A stretch of DNA of 64,000 nt from Antitrichia curtipendula (GCA_951230915.1 OX579641.1:10850001-10914000); one strand, 5' to 3'; counted from the first letter of the stretch, positions 29,901 to 42,637 are shown. Notes: generated by a model not told the origin, from the sequence alone. A program made the numbers and translations.

Positions 29901-32900
29901 GGACAGCTTGTAATGTATAGAGCGCAAGGCTTGGGGTGAACTTGTTTGTATATTCTTTTTTAATTTCGAATTGGATTTTGAGAAGGTGATCTCGGTCTCG
30001 CTGTGAGTTCCTATGCATCAGACAGGTCCCTCAATGGCCCTCTCGGTACCGAGAGAGGGATCTCAGCGTCCACTATAAGCTCGGACAGCTAGTAATGTAT
30101 AGAGCGCAAGGCTTGGGGTGAACTTGTTTGTATATTTTTTTTTAATTTCGAATTGGATTTTGAGAAGGTGATCTCGGTCTCGATGTGAATTCCTATGCAT
30201 TAGACAGGTCCCTCAATGGCCCTCTTGGTACGGAGAGAGGGATCTCAGCGTCCATCGTATGCTCGGACAGCTTGTAATGTATAGAGCACAAGGCTTGGGG
30301 TGAACTTGTTTATATATTTTTTTTTGTATTTCGAATTGAATTTTGAGAAGGTGATCTCGGTCTCGCTGTGAATTTCTTTGCATCATACAGGTCCCTCAAT
30401 GGCCCTCTTGGTACCGTGAAAGGGATCTCAGCGTCCACTATATGCTCGGACAGCTTGTAATGTATAGAGCGCAAGGCTTGGGGTGAACTTGTTTGTATAT
30501 TTTTTTTTAATTTCGAATTGGATTTTGAGAAGGTGATCTCGGTCTCGATGTGAGTTCCTATTCATCAGACAGGTCCGTCAATGGCCCTCTCGGTACCGAG
30601 AGAGGGATCTCAGCGTCCACGGTATGCTCGGACAGCTAGTAATGTATAGAGCGCAAGGCTTGGGGTGAACTTGTTTGTATATTTTTTTTTAATTTCGAAT
30701 TGGATTTTGAGAAGGTGATCTCGGTCTCGCTGTGAGTTCCTATGCATCAGACAGGTCCGTCAATGGCCCTCTCGATACCGAGAGAGGGATCTCAGCGTCC
30801 ACCGTATGCTCGGACAGCTTGTAGTGTATAGAGCGCAAGGCTTGGGGTGAACTTGTTTGTATATTTTTTTTTTATTTCGAATTGGATTTTGAGAAGGTGA
30901 TCTCGGTCTCGTTGTGAGTTCCTATGCATTAGACAGGTCCCTCAATGGCCCTTTTGGTACGGAGAGAGAGATCTCAGCGTCCACGGTATGCTCGGACAGC
31001 TTGTAATGTATAGAGCGCAAGGCTTGGGGTGAACTTGTTTGTATATTTTTTTTTAATTTCGAATTGGATTTTGAGAAGGTGATCTCGGTCTCGATGTGAG
31101 TTCCTATGCATCAGACAGGTCCGTCAATGGCCCTCTCGGTACCGAGAGAGGGATCTCAGCGTCCACCGTATGCTCGGACAGCTTGTAGTGTATAGAGCGC
31201 AAGGCTTGGGGTGAACTTGTTTGTATATTTTTTTTTTATTTCGAATTGGATTTTGAGAAGGTGATCTCGGTCTCGTTGTGAGTTCCTATGCATTAGACAG
31301 GTCCCTCAATGGCCCTTTTGGTACGGAGAGAGAGATCTCAGCGTCCACGGTATGCTCGGACAGCTTGTAATGTATAGAGCGCAAGGCTTGGGGTGAACTT
31401 GTTTGTATATTTTTTTTTAATTTCGAATTGGATTTTGAGAAGGTGATCTCGGTCTCGATGTGAGTTCCTATGCATCAGACAGGTCCGTCAATGGCCCTCT
31501 CGGTACCGAGAGAGGGATCTCAGCGTCCACCGTATGCTCGGACAGCTTGTAATGTATAGAGCGCAAGGCTTGGGGTGAACTTGTTTGTATATTTTTTTTT
31601 TATTTCGAATTGGATTTTGAGAAGGTGATCTCGGTCTCGTTGTGAGTTCCTATGCATTAGACAGGTCCCTCAATGGCCCTTTTGGTACGGAGACAGAGAT
31701 CTCAGCGTCCACGGTATGCTCGGACAGCTTGTAATGTATAGAGCGCAAGGCTTGGGGTGAACTTGTTTGTATATTTTTTTTTTATTTCGAATTGGATTTT
31801 GAGAAGGTGATCTCAGTCTCGCCTTGAATTCCTATGCATCAGACAGGTCCCTCAATGGCCCTCTCGATACCGAGAGAGGGATCTCAGCGTCCACTATATG
31901 CTCGGACAGCTAGTAATGTATAGAGCGCAAGGCTTGGGGTGAACTTGTTTGTATATTCTTTTTTAATTTCGAATTGGATTTTGAGAAGGTGATCTCGGTC
32001 TCGCTGTGAGTTCCTATGCATCAGACAGGTCCGTCAATGGCCCTCTCGGTACCGAGAGAGGGATCTCAGCGTCCACCGTATGCTCGGACAGCTTGTAATG
32101 TATAGAGCGCAAGGCTTGGGGTGAACTTGTTTGTATATTTTTTTTTAATTTCGAATTGGATTTTGAGAAGGTGATCTCGGTCTCGATGTGAATTCCTATG
32201 CATTAGACAGGTCCCTCAATGGCCCTCTTGGTACGGAGAGAGGGATCTCAGCGTCCATCGTATGCTCGGACAGCTTGTAATGTATAGAGCGCAAGGCTTG
32301 GAGTGAACTTGATTGTATATTTTTTTTTTATTTCGAATTGGATTTTGAGAAGGTGATCTCGGTCTCGTTGTGAGTTCCTATGCATTAGACAGGTCCCTCA
32401 ATGGCCCTTTTGGTACGGAGAGAGAGATCTCAGCGTCCACGGTATGCTCGGACAGCTTGTAATGTATAGAGCGCAAGGCTTGGGGTGAACTTGTTTGTAT
32501 ATTTTTTTTTTATTTCGAATTGGATTTTGAGAAGGTGATCTCGGTCTCGATGTGAGTTCCTATGCATCAGACAGGTCCGTCAATGGCCCTCTCGGTACCG
32601 AGAGAGGGATCTCAGCGTCCACCGTATGCTCGGACAGCTTGTAATGTATAGAGCGCAAGGCTTGGGGTGAACTTGTTTGTATATTTTTTTTTTATTTCGA
32701 ATTGGATTTTGAGAAGGTGATCTCGGTCTCGTTGTGAGTTCCTATGCATTAGACAGGTCCCTCAATGGCCCTTTTGGTACGGAGACAGAGATCTCAGCGT
32801 CCACGGTATGCTCGGACAGCTTGTAATGTATAGAGCGCAAGGCTTGGGGTGAACTTGTTTGTATATTTTTTTTTTATTTCGAATTGGATTTTGAGAAGGT

Positions 32901-35900
32901 GATCTCGGTCTCGCCTTGAATTCCTATGCATCAGACAGGTCCGTCAATGGCCCTCTCGATACCGAGAGAGGGATCTCAGCGTCCACTATATGCTCGGACA
33001 GCTAGTAATGTATAGAGCGCAAGGCTTGGGGTGAACTTGTTTGTATATTCTTTTTTAATTTCGAATTGGATTTTGAGAAGGTGATCTCGGTCTCGCTGTG
33101 AGTTCCTATGCATCAGACAGGTCCCTCAATGGCCCTCTCGATACCGAGAGAGGGATCTCAGCGTCCACTATATGCTCGGACAGCTAGTAATGTATAGAGC
33201 GCAAGGCTTGGGGTGAACTTGTTTGTATATTTTTTTTTAATTTCGAATTGGATTTTGAGAAGGTGATCTCGGTCTCGATGTGAATTCCTATGCATTAGAC
33301 AGGTCCCTCAATGGCCCTCTTGGTACGGAGAGAGGGATCTCAGCGTCCATCGTATGCTCGGACAGCTTGTAATGTATAGAGCACAAGGCTTGGGGTGAAC
33401 TTGTTTATATATTTTTTTTTGTATTTCGAATTGAATTTTGAGAAGGTGATCTCGGTCTCGCTGTGAATTTCTTTGCATCATACAGGTCCCTCAATGGCCC
33501 TCTCGGTACCGTGAGAGGGATCTCAGCGTCCACTATATGCTCGGACAGCTTGTAATGTATAGAGCGCAAGGCTTGGGGTGAACTTGTTTGTATATTTTTT
33601 TTTTATTTCGAATTGGATTTTGAGAAGGTGATCTCGGTCTCAATGTGAGTTTCTATGCATCAGAGAGGTCTCTCAATGGCCCTCTCGGTACCGAGAGAGG
33701 GATCTCAACGTCCACTGTATGCTTGGAAAGCTTGTAATGTATAGAGCGCAAGGCTTGGAGTGAACTTGATTGTATATTTTTTTTTTATTTCGAATTGGAT
33801 TTTGAGAAGGTGATCTCGGTCTCGTTGTGAGTTCCTATGCATTAGACAGGTCCCTCAATGGCCCTTTTGGTACGGAGAGAGAGATCTCAGCGTCCACGGT
33901 ATGCTCGGACAGCTTGTAATGTATAGAGCGCAAGGCTTGGGGTGAACTTGTTTGTATATTTTTTTTTAATTTCGAATTGGATTTTGAGAAGGTGATCTCG
34001 GTCTCGCTGTGAGTTCCTATGCATCAGACAGGTCCGTCAATGGCCCTCTCGGTACCGAGAGAGGGATCTCAGCGTCCACCGTATGCTCGGACAGCTTGTA
34101 ATGTATAGAGCGCAAGGCTTGGGGTGAACTTGTTTGTATATTTTTTTTTAATTTCGAATTGGATTTTGAGAAGGTGATCTCGGTCTCGATGTGAATTCCT
34201 ATGCATTAGACAGGTCCCTCAATGGCCCTCTTGGTACGGAGAGAGGGATCTCAGCGTCCATCGTATGCTCGGACAGCTTGTAATGTATAGAGCGCAAGGC
34301 TTGGAGTGAACTTGATTGTATATTTTTTTTTTATTTCGAATTGGATTTTGAGAAGGTGATCTCGGTCTCGTTGTGAGTTCCTATGCATTAGACAGGTCCC
34401 TCAATGGCCCTCTCGGTACGGAGAGAGAGATCTCAGCGTCCACGGTATGCTCGGACAGCTTGTAATGTATAGAGCGCAAGGCTTGGGGTGAACTTGTTTG
34501 TATATTTTTTTTTAATTTCGAATTGGATTTTGAGAAGGTGATCTCGGTCTCGATGTGAGTTCCTATGCATCAGACAGGTCCGTCAATGGCCCTCTCGGTA
34601 CCGAGAGAGGGATCTCAGCGTCCACCGTATGCTCGGACAGCTTGTAATGTATAGAGCGCAAGGCTTGGGGTGAACTTGTTTGTATATTTTTTTTTTATTT
34701 CGAATTGGATTTTGAGAAGGTGATCTCGGTCTCGTTGTGAGTTCCTATGCATTAGACAGGTCCCTCAATGGCCCTTTTGGTACGGAGACAGAGATCTCAG
34801 CGTCCACGGTATGCTCGGACAGCTTGTAATGTATAGAGCGCAAGGCTTGGGGTGAACTTGTTTGTATATTTTTTTTTTATTTCGAATTGGATTTTGAGAA
34901 GGTGATCTCGGTCTCGCCTTGAATTCCTATGCATCAGACAGGTCCCTCAATGGCCCTCTCGATACCGAGAGAGGGATCTCAGCGTCCACTATATGCTCGG
35001 ACAGCTAGTAATGTATAGAGCGCAAGGCTTGGGGTGAACTTGTTTGTATATTCTTTTTTAATTTCGAATTGGATTTTGAGAAGGTGATCTCGGTCTCGCT
35101 GTGAGTTCCTATGCATCAGACAGGTCCCTCAATGGCCCTCTCGATACCGAGAGAGGGATCTCAGCGTCCACTATATGCTCGGACAGCTAGTAATGTATAG
35201 AGCGCAAGGCTTGGGGTGAACTTGTTTGTATATTTTTTTTTAATTTCGAATTGGATTTTGAGAAGGTGATCTCGGTCTCGATGTGAGTTCCTATGCATTA
35301 GACAGGTCCCTCAATGGCCCTCTTGGTACGGAGAGAGGGATCTCAGCGTCCATCGTATGCTCGGACAGCTTGTAATGTATAGAGCACAAGGCTTGGGGTG
35401 AACTTGTTTATATATTTTTTTTTGTATTTCGAATTGAATTTTGAGAAGGTGATCTCGGTCTCGCTGTGAATTTCTTTGCATCATACAGGTCCCTCAATGG
35501 CCCTCTCGGTACCGTGAGAGGGATCTCAGCGTCCACTATATGCTCGGACAGCTTGTAATGTATAGAGCGCAAGGCTTGGGGTGAACTTGTTTGTATATTT
35601 TTTTTTTATTTCGAATTGGATTTTGAGAAGGTGATCTCGGTCTCAATGTGAGTTTCTATGCATCAGAGAGGTCTCTCAATGGCCCTCTCGGTACCGAGAG
35701 AGGGATCTCAACGTCCACTGTATGCTTGGAAAGCTTGTAATGTATAGAGCGCAAGGCTTGGAGTGAACTTGATTGTATATTTTTTTTTTATTTCGAATTG
35801 GATTTTGAGAAGGTGATCTCGGTCTCGTTGTGAGTTCCTATGCATTAGACAGGTCCCTCAATGGCCCTTTTGGTACGGAGAGAGAGATCTCAGCGTCCAC

Positions 35901-37800
35901 GGTATGCTCGGACAGCTTGTAATGTATAGAGCGCAAGGCTTGGGGTGAACTTGTTTGTATATTTTTTTTTAATTTCGAATTGGATTTTGAGAAGGTGATC
36001 TCGGTCTCGATGTGAGTTCCTATGCATCAGACAGGTCCGTCAATGGCCCTCTCGGTACCGAGAGAGGGATCTCAGCGTCCACCGTATGCTCGGACAGCTT
36101 GTAATGTATAGAGCGCAAGGCTTGGAGTGAACTTGTTTGTATATTTTTTTTTTATTTCGAATTGGATTTTGAGAAGGTGATCTCGGTCTCGTTGTGAGTT
36201 CCTATGCATTAGACAGGTCCCTCAATGGCCCTTTTGGTACGGAGACAGAGATCTCAGCGTCCACGGTATGCTCGGACAGCTTGTAATGTATAGAGCGCAA
36301 GGCTTGGGGTGAACTTGTTTGTATATTTTTTTTTTATTTCGAATTGGATTTTGAGAAGGTGATCTCGGTCTCGCCTTGAATTCCTATGCATCAGACAGGT
36401 CCCTCAATGGCCCTCTCGATACCGAGAGAGGGATCTCAGCGTCCACTATATGCTCGGACAGCTAGTAATGTATAGAGCGCAAGGCTTGGGGTGAACTTGT
36501 TTGTATATTCTTTTTTAATTTCGAATTGGATTTTGAGAAGGTGATCTCGGTCTCGCTGTGAGTTCCTATGCATCAGACAGGTCCCTCAATGGCCCTCTCG
36601 ATACCGAGAGAGGGATCTCAGCGTCCACTATATGCTCGGACAGCTAGTAATGTATAGAGCGCAAGGCTTGGGGTGAACTTGTTTGTATATTTTTTTTTAA
36701 TTTCGAATTGGATTTTGAGAAGGTGATCTCGGTCTCGATGTGAGTTCCTATGCATTAGACAGGTCCCTCAATGGCCCTCTTGGTACGGAGAGAGGGATCT
36801 CAGCGTCCATCGTATGCTCGGACAGCTTGTAATGTATAGAGCACAAGGCTTGGGGTGAACTTGTTTATATATTTTTTTTTGTATTTCGAATTGAATTTTG
36901 AGAAGGTGATCTCGGTCTCGCTGTGAATTTCTTTGCATCATACAGGTCCCTCAATGGCCCTCTCGGTACCGTGAGAGGGATCTCAGCGTCCACTATATGC
37001 TCGGACAGCTTGTAATGTATAGAGCGCAAGGCTTGGGGTGAACTTGTTTGTATATTTTTTTTTTATTTCGAATTGGATTTTGAGAAGGTGATCTCGGTCT
37101 CAATGTGAGTTTCTATGCATCAGAGAGGTCTCTCAATGGCCCTCTCGGTACCGAGAGAGGGATCTCAACGTCCACTGTATGCTTGGAAAGCTTGTAATGT
37201 ATAGAGCGCAAGGCTTGGAGTGAACTTGATTGTATATTTTTTTTTTATTTCGAATTGGATTTTGAGAAGGTGATCTCGGTCTCGATGTGAGTTCCTATGC
37301 ATTAGACAGGTCCCTTAATGGCCCTCTTGGTACCGAGAGGGATCTCAACGTCCACTGTATGCTTGGAAAGCTTGTAATGTATAGAGCGCAAGGCTTGGAG
37401 TGAACTTGATTGTACATTTTTTTTTATTTCGAATTGGATTTTGAGAAGGTGATCTCGGTCTCAATGTAAGTTTCTATGCATCAGAGAGGTCTCTCAATCG
37501 CCCTCTCGGTACCGAGACAGAGATCTCAGCGTCCACGGTATGCTCGGACAGCTTGTAATGTATAGAGCGCAAGGCTTGGGGTGAAGTTGTTTGTATATTT
37601 TTTTTTTATTTCGAATTGGATTTTGAGAAGGTGATCTCGGTCTCGCCTTGAATTCCTATGCATCAGACAGGTCCCTCAGTGGCCCTCTCGATACCGAGAG
37701 AGGGATCTCAGCGTCCACTATATGCTCGGACAGCTAGTAATGTATAGAGCGCAAGGCTTGGGGTGAACTTGTTTGTATATTCTTTTTTAATTTCGAATTG
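14980..37800. repeat. Putative younger satellite core with long higher-order repeats (8, 9, 11, 19 monomers)
   Basis: This part is rich in the variant CAGCTAGTAATG and lacks, after about 19.2 kb, the AACACAAGATTCGCGG variant common to the left. Markers show nested duplications. ATGCATGA occurs at 24,733, 28,192 and 29,831, and TTCTTTGCAT at 25,276, 28,735 and 30,374; both sets give spacings of 3,459 and 1,639 bp (19 and 9 monomers). TTCTTTGCAT then recurs at 33,469, 35,472 and 36,929, with spacings of 2,003 and 1,457 bp (11 and 8 monomers). ATTTTTTAAAGG at about 16,871 and 18,508 gives another nine-monomer step. The core limits are approximate. Confidence 0.75.
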
Positions 37801-40800
37801 GATTTTGAGAAGGTGATCTCGGTCTCGCTGTGAGTTCCTATGCATCAGACAGGTCCCTCAATGGCCCTCTCGGTACCGAGAGGGATCTCAACGTCCACTG
37901 TATGCTTGGAAAGCTTGTAATGTATAGAGCGCAAGGCTTGGAGTGAACTTGATTGTATATTTTTTTCTTATTTCGAATTGGATTTTGAGAAGGTGATCTC
38001 GGTCTCGATGTGAGTTCCTATGCATTAGACAGGTCCCTCAATGGCCCTCTTGGTACCGAGAGAGGGATCTCAGTGTCTATCGTATGCTCGGACAGCTTGT
38101 AATGTATAGAGCACAAGGCTTGGGGTGAACTTGTTTATATATTTTTTTTTATTTCGAATTGGATTTTGAGAAGGTGATCTCGGTCTCGCTGTGAGTTCCT
38201 ATGCCTCAGACAGGTCCCTCAATGGCCCTCTCGGTACAGAGAGAGGGATCTCAGCGTCCACTATATGCTCGGACAGCTTGTAATGTATAGAGCGCAAGGC
38301 TTGGGGTGAACTTGTTTGTATATTTTTTTTTATTTCGAATTGGATTTTGAGAAGGTGATCTCGGTCTCGCCTTGAATTCCTATGCATCAAACAGGTCGCT
38401 CAATGGCCCTCTCGGTACCGAGAGAGGGATCTCAGCGTCCCTCGGATGCTCGGACAGCTTCTAATGTATAGAGCTTAAGGCTTGGGGTGAACTTGTTTGT
38501 ATAGTTTTTTTTATTTCGAATTAGATTTTGAGAAGGTGATCACGGTCTCGCTGTGAATTCCTATGCATCAAACAGGTCCTTCAATGGCCCTTTCGGTACC
38601 GAGAGAGGGATCTCAGCGTCCACCGTATGCTCGGACAGCTTCTAATGTATAGAACACAAGATTCGCGGTGAACTTGTTTGTATATTTTTTTTTTTTTCGA
38701 ATTGGATTTTGAGAAGGTGATCTCGGTCTCGATGTGAGTTCCTATGCATCACACAGGTCCGTCAATGGCCCTCTCGGTACCGAGAGAAGGATCTCAGCGT
38801 CCACCGTATGCTCGGACTGCTTGTAATGTATAGAGCGCAAGGCTTGGAGTGAACTTGTTTGTATATTTTTTTTTATTTCGAATTGGATTTTGAGGAGGTG
38901 ATCTCGGTCTCAATGTGAGTTCCTATGCATCAGACAGGTCCCTCAATGGCCCTCTTGGTACCGAGAGAGGGATCTCAGCGTCCACCGTATGCTCGGACAG
39001 CTTGTAATGTATGGAGCGCAAGGCTTTGGGTGAACTTGTTTGTATATTTTTTTTTATTTCGAATTGGATTTTGAGAAGGTGATCCCGGTCTCGCTGTGAG
39101 TTCCTATGCATCAGACAGGTCCCTCAATGGCCCTCTCGGTACCGAGAGGGATCTCAACGTCCACTGTATGCTTGGAAAGCTTGTAATGTATAGAGCGCAA
39201 GGCTTGGAGTGAACTTGATTGTATATTTTTTTTTTATTTCGAATTGGATTTTGAGAAGGTGATCTCGGTCTCGCCTTGAATTCCTATGCATCAAACAGGT
39301 CCATCAATGGCCCTCTCGGTACCGAGAGAGGGATCTCAGCGTCCCTCGGATGCTCGGACAGCTTGTAATGTATAGAGCGCAAGGCTTGGGGTGAACTTGT
39401 TTGTATATTTTTTTTTAATTTCGAATTGGATTTTGAGAAGGTGATCTCGGTCTCGCTGTGAATTCCTATGCATCAAACAGGTCCCTCAATGGCCCTCTTG
39501 GTACCGAGAGAGGGATCTCAGCGTCCACCGTATGCTCGGACTGCTTGTAATGTATAGAGCGCAAGGCTTGGGGTGAACTTGTTTGTCTATTTTTTTTTAT
39601 TTCGAATTGGATTTTGAGAAGGTGATCTCGGTCTCGCTGTGAGTTCCTATGCATCAGACAGGTCCCTCAATGGCCCTCTCGGTACCGAGAGAGGGATCTC
39701 AGCGTCCACCGTATGCTCGGACAGCTTGTAATGTATAGAGCGCAAGGCTTGGGGTGAACTTGTTTGTATATTTTTTTTTAATTTCGAATTGGATTTTGAG
39801 AAGGTGATCTCGGTCTCGCTGTGACTTCCTATGCATCAAATAGGTCCCTCAATGGCCCTCTCGGTACCGTGAGAGGGATCTCAGCGTCCACTGTATGCTC
39901 GGACAGCTTGTAATGTATAGAGCGCAAGGCTTGGGGTGAACTTGTTTGTATATTTTTTTTTATTTCGAATTGGATTTTGAGAAGGTGATCTCGGTCTCGC
40001 TGTGAATTCCTATGCATCAAACAGGTCCGTCAATGGCCCTCTCGGTACCGAGAGAGGGATCTCAGCGTCCACCGTATGCTCGGACAACTTGTAATGTATG
40101 GAGCGCAAGGCTTGGGGTGAACTTGTTTGTATATTTTTTTTTTTTTTCGAATTGGATTTTGAGAAGGTAATCTCGGTCTCGCTGTGAGTTCCTATGCATC
40201 ACACAGGTCCCTCAATGGCCCTCTCGGTACCGAGAGAGGGATCTCAGCGTCCACCGTATGCTCGGACAGCTTGTAATGTATAGAGCGCAAGGCTTGGGGT
40301 GAACTTGTTTGTATATTTTTTTTTTATTTCGAATTGGATTTTGAGAAGGTGATCTCGGTCTCGATGTGAGTTCCTATGCATTAGACAGGTCCCTCAATGG
40401 CCCTCTGGGTACCGAGAGCGGGATCTCAGCGTCCACCGTATGCTCGGACAGCTTGTAATGTATAAAGCACAAGGCTTGGGGTGAACTTGTTTGTATATTT
40501 TTTTTTTATTTCGAATTGGATTTTGAGAAGGTGATCTCGGTCTCAATGTGAATTCCTATGCATCAGAGAGGTCCCTCAATGGCCCTCTCGGTACCGAGAG
40601 AGGGATCTCAGCGTCCACTGTATGCTCGGACAGCTTGTAATGTATAGAGCGCAAGGCTTGGGGTGAACTTGTTTGTATATTTTTTTTTTATTTCGAATTG
40701 GATTTTGAGAAGGTGATCTCGGTCTCGATGTGAGTTCCTATGCATTAGACAGGTCCCTCAGTGGCCCTCTTGGTACCGAGAGAGGGATCTCAGCGTCCAC

Positions 40801-40929
40801 CGTATGCTCGGACAGCTTGTAATGTATAGAGCACAAGGCTTGGGATGAACTTGTTTGTATATTTTTTTTTATTTCGAATTGGATTTTGAGAAGGTGATCT
40901 CGGTCTCGCTGTGAGTTCCTATGCATCAG

Positions 40930-42525
40930 ACAGACGCCTCATTGGCCCTCTCGGTATCGAGAGAGGGATCTCACCCTCCACGATATGCTTGGACATCTAA
41001 TCACGTTTAGAGCACAAGGGTTTAGGGTGAACTTATTTGTATATTTTTTTTACTTCGAATTGGGTTTTCTGGAGATGCGCTTTGTCTTGCTGTGAGTTCC
41101 TATGCATCAGACAGGTCCGTCAATGGCCCTCTCGGTACCGGGAGAGGGATCCCACCCTCCACGGTATGCTTGGCAGCTTGTCAGGTTTAGAGCACAGGGC
41201 TTGGGGTGAACTTGTTTGTATATTTTTTTTTATTTTGAATTGGATTTTGAGAAGGTGATCTCGGTCTCGCTTTGAGTTCCTATGCATCAGACAGGTCCCT
41301 CAATGGCCCTCTCGGTACCAAGAGAGGGATCTCAGCGTCCACCGTATGCTCGGACAGCTTGTAATATATAGAGCACAAGGCTCACTGAACTTGTTTGTGT
41401 ATTTTTTTTTATTTTTAATTGGGTTTTGAGAAGGTGATCCCGGTCTCGATGTGAGTTCTTATTTATCAGATAGGTCCCTCAATGGCCCTCTCGGTACAGA
41501 GAGAGGGATCTCAGCGTCCACCGTATGATCGGACAGCTTGTAATGTATAAAGCACAAGGCTTGGGGTGAACCTGTTTGTATATTTTTTTTTTTTTCGAAT
41601 TGGGTTTTGAGAAGGTGATCCCGGTCTCGCTGTGAATTCCTATGCATCAGACAGACGCCTCGTGGGACCTCTCGGTACCGAGGGAGGGATTTCACCCTCC
41701 ACCGTATGCTTGGACAGCTTGTCAGGTTTAAAGCACAGGGCTTGTGGTGAATTTGTTTGTATATATTTTTTTATTTCAAATTGGATTTTGAGAAGGTGAT
41801 CTCGGTCTCGCTGTGAGTTCCTATACATCACACAGGTCCCTCAATGGCCCTCTCGGTACCAAGAGAGGGATCTCAGCGTCCACGGTATGCTCGGACAGCT
41901 TGTAATGTATAGAGCGCAAGGCTTGGGGTGAATTTGTTTGTATATTTTTTTTATTTCGAATTGGATTTTGAGAAGGTGATCTCGGTCTCGCTGTGAGTTC
42001 CTATGCATCAGACAGACCCCTCAATGGCCTTCTCGGTATCGAGAGAGGGATCTAACCCTCCACGATATGCTTGGACATCTAATCACGTTTAGAGCACAAG
42101 GGTTTAGGGTGAACTTGTTTGTATATTTTTTTTTACTTCGAATTGGGTTTTCTGGAGATGCGCTTTGTCTTGCTGTGAGTTCCTATGCATCAGACAGGTC
42201 CGTCAATGGCCCTCTCGGTACCGGGAGAGGGATCCCACCCTCCACCGTATGCTTGGCAGCTTGTTAGGTTTAGAGCACAGGGCTTGGGGTGAAGTTGTTT
42301 GTATATTTTTTTTTATTTTGAATTGGATTTTGAGAAGGTGATCTTGGTCTCGCTGTGAGTTCCCATGCATCAGGCAGACGCCTCGTGGGACCTCTCGGTA
42401 CTGAGAGTGGGATCCCACCCTCCACCGTATGCTTGGACAGCTTGTCAGGTTTAGAGCACAGGGATTGGGGTGAACTTGTTTGTATATTTTTTTTTATATG
42501 GATTTGGATATTCAGTAGGTGAGCT
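40930..42525. repeat. Divergent edge subfamily of the satellite
   Basis: The last eight or nine monomers diverge from the main array. They read CACCCTCCAC or ACCCTCCAC instead of CAGCGTCCAC, CAGACGCCTC instead of CAGGTCCCTC, and GAGATGCGCTTTGTC in place of GAAGGTGATCTCGGTC in two copies. A two-monomer segment starting near 40,930 recurs near 42,012; the marker GATATGCTTGGACATCT is at 40,982 and 42,064, a spacing of 1,082 bp or six monomers. These edge monomers also contain GGGTTTAGGG, which looks telomeric but is only a few substitutions from the usual sequence. The final copy decays at about 42,500-42,540, just before the neighbouring gene. Confidence 0.85.
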
Positions 42526-42637
42526 CGGGCTTGCCTCGTTATGGACTTCAATTTGCATGGCATGAATTTAACTACTGAGTTGCCTACTGGAGATAAATGT
42601 CTCTGGTATTCATTTGTAGGTGCTGCAAAAGGCTGCT

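Larger units (their letters stand above)
1..42525. repeat. 181-182 bp tandem satellite array, about 230 monomers
   Basis: Head-to-tail monomers fill this stretch without a break and continue past the left edge. Landmarks in each unit, in order, are: the TCTCGGTCTCG stretch; GAATTC or GAGTTC followed by CTATGCATCA; the palindrome CTCTCGGTACCGAGAG; GGATCTCAGCGTCCAC; TATGCTCGGACAGCTTGTAATG; GCGCAAGGCTTGGGGTGAAC; TTGTTTGTATA; a run of 7-11 T; and TTCGAATTGGATTTTGAG. Length varies mainly through the T run. Most units differ from each other at only a few positions, and those differences recur at multiples of the monomer length. Monomer size, length of array and higher-order structure are typical of plant centromeric or heterochromatic satellites; a centromeric role is inference. 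No gene is supported inside it. Confidence 0.97.

Noticed and set aside
205..41831. Recurring 60-78 codon minus-strand open frames starting MHRNSQRDRDHLLK
   Set aside because: They arise once per monomer because the same sequence is repeated, end at chance stops, and shift frame whenever the T run changes length. No family resemblance or independent coding signal.
41020..42115. GGGTTTAGGG in edge monomers read as true telomere repeats
   Set aside because: A single occurrence per monomer at the place where most monomers have GGCTTGGGG; it is a point-mutation product, not a telomeric tract.
17081..42267. Plus-strand open frames within the satellite (for example at 17,081, 41,037 and 42,067)
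   Set aside because: Single-monomer or edge-monomer readings that depend on lost stop codons; not genes.
1..42525. CRISPR-like regular spacing
   Set aside because: The whole period is conserved, so there are no unique spacers, and the context is a eukaryotic genome.
1..42525. CENP-B-box-like motif around TTCGAATTGG
   Set aside because: The TTCG start fits, but the required later A and CGGG positions do not.
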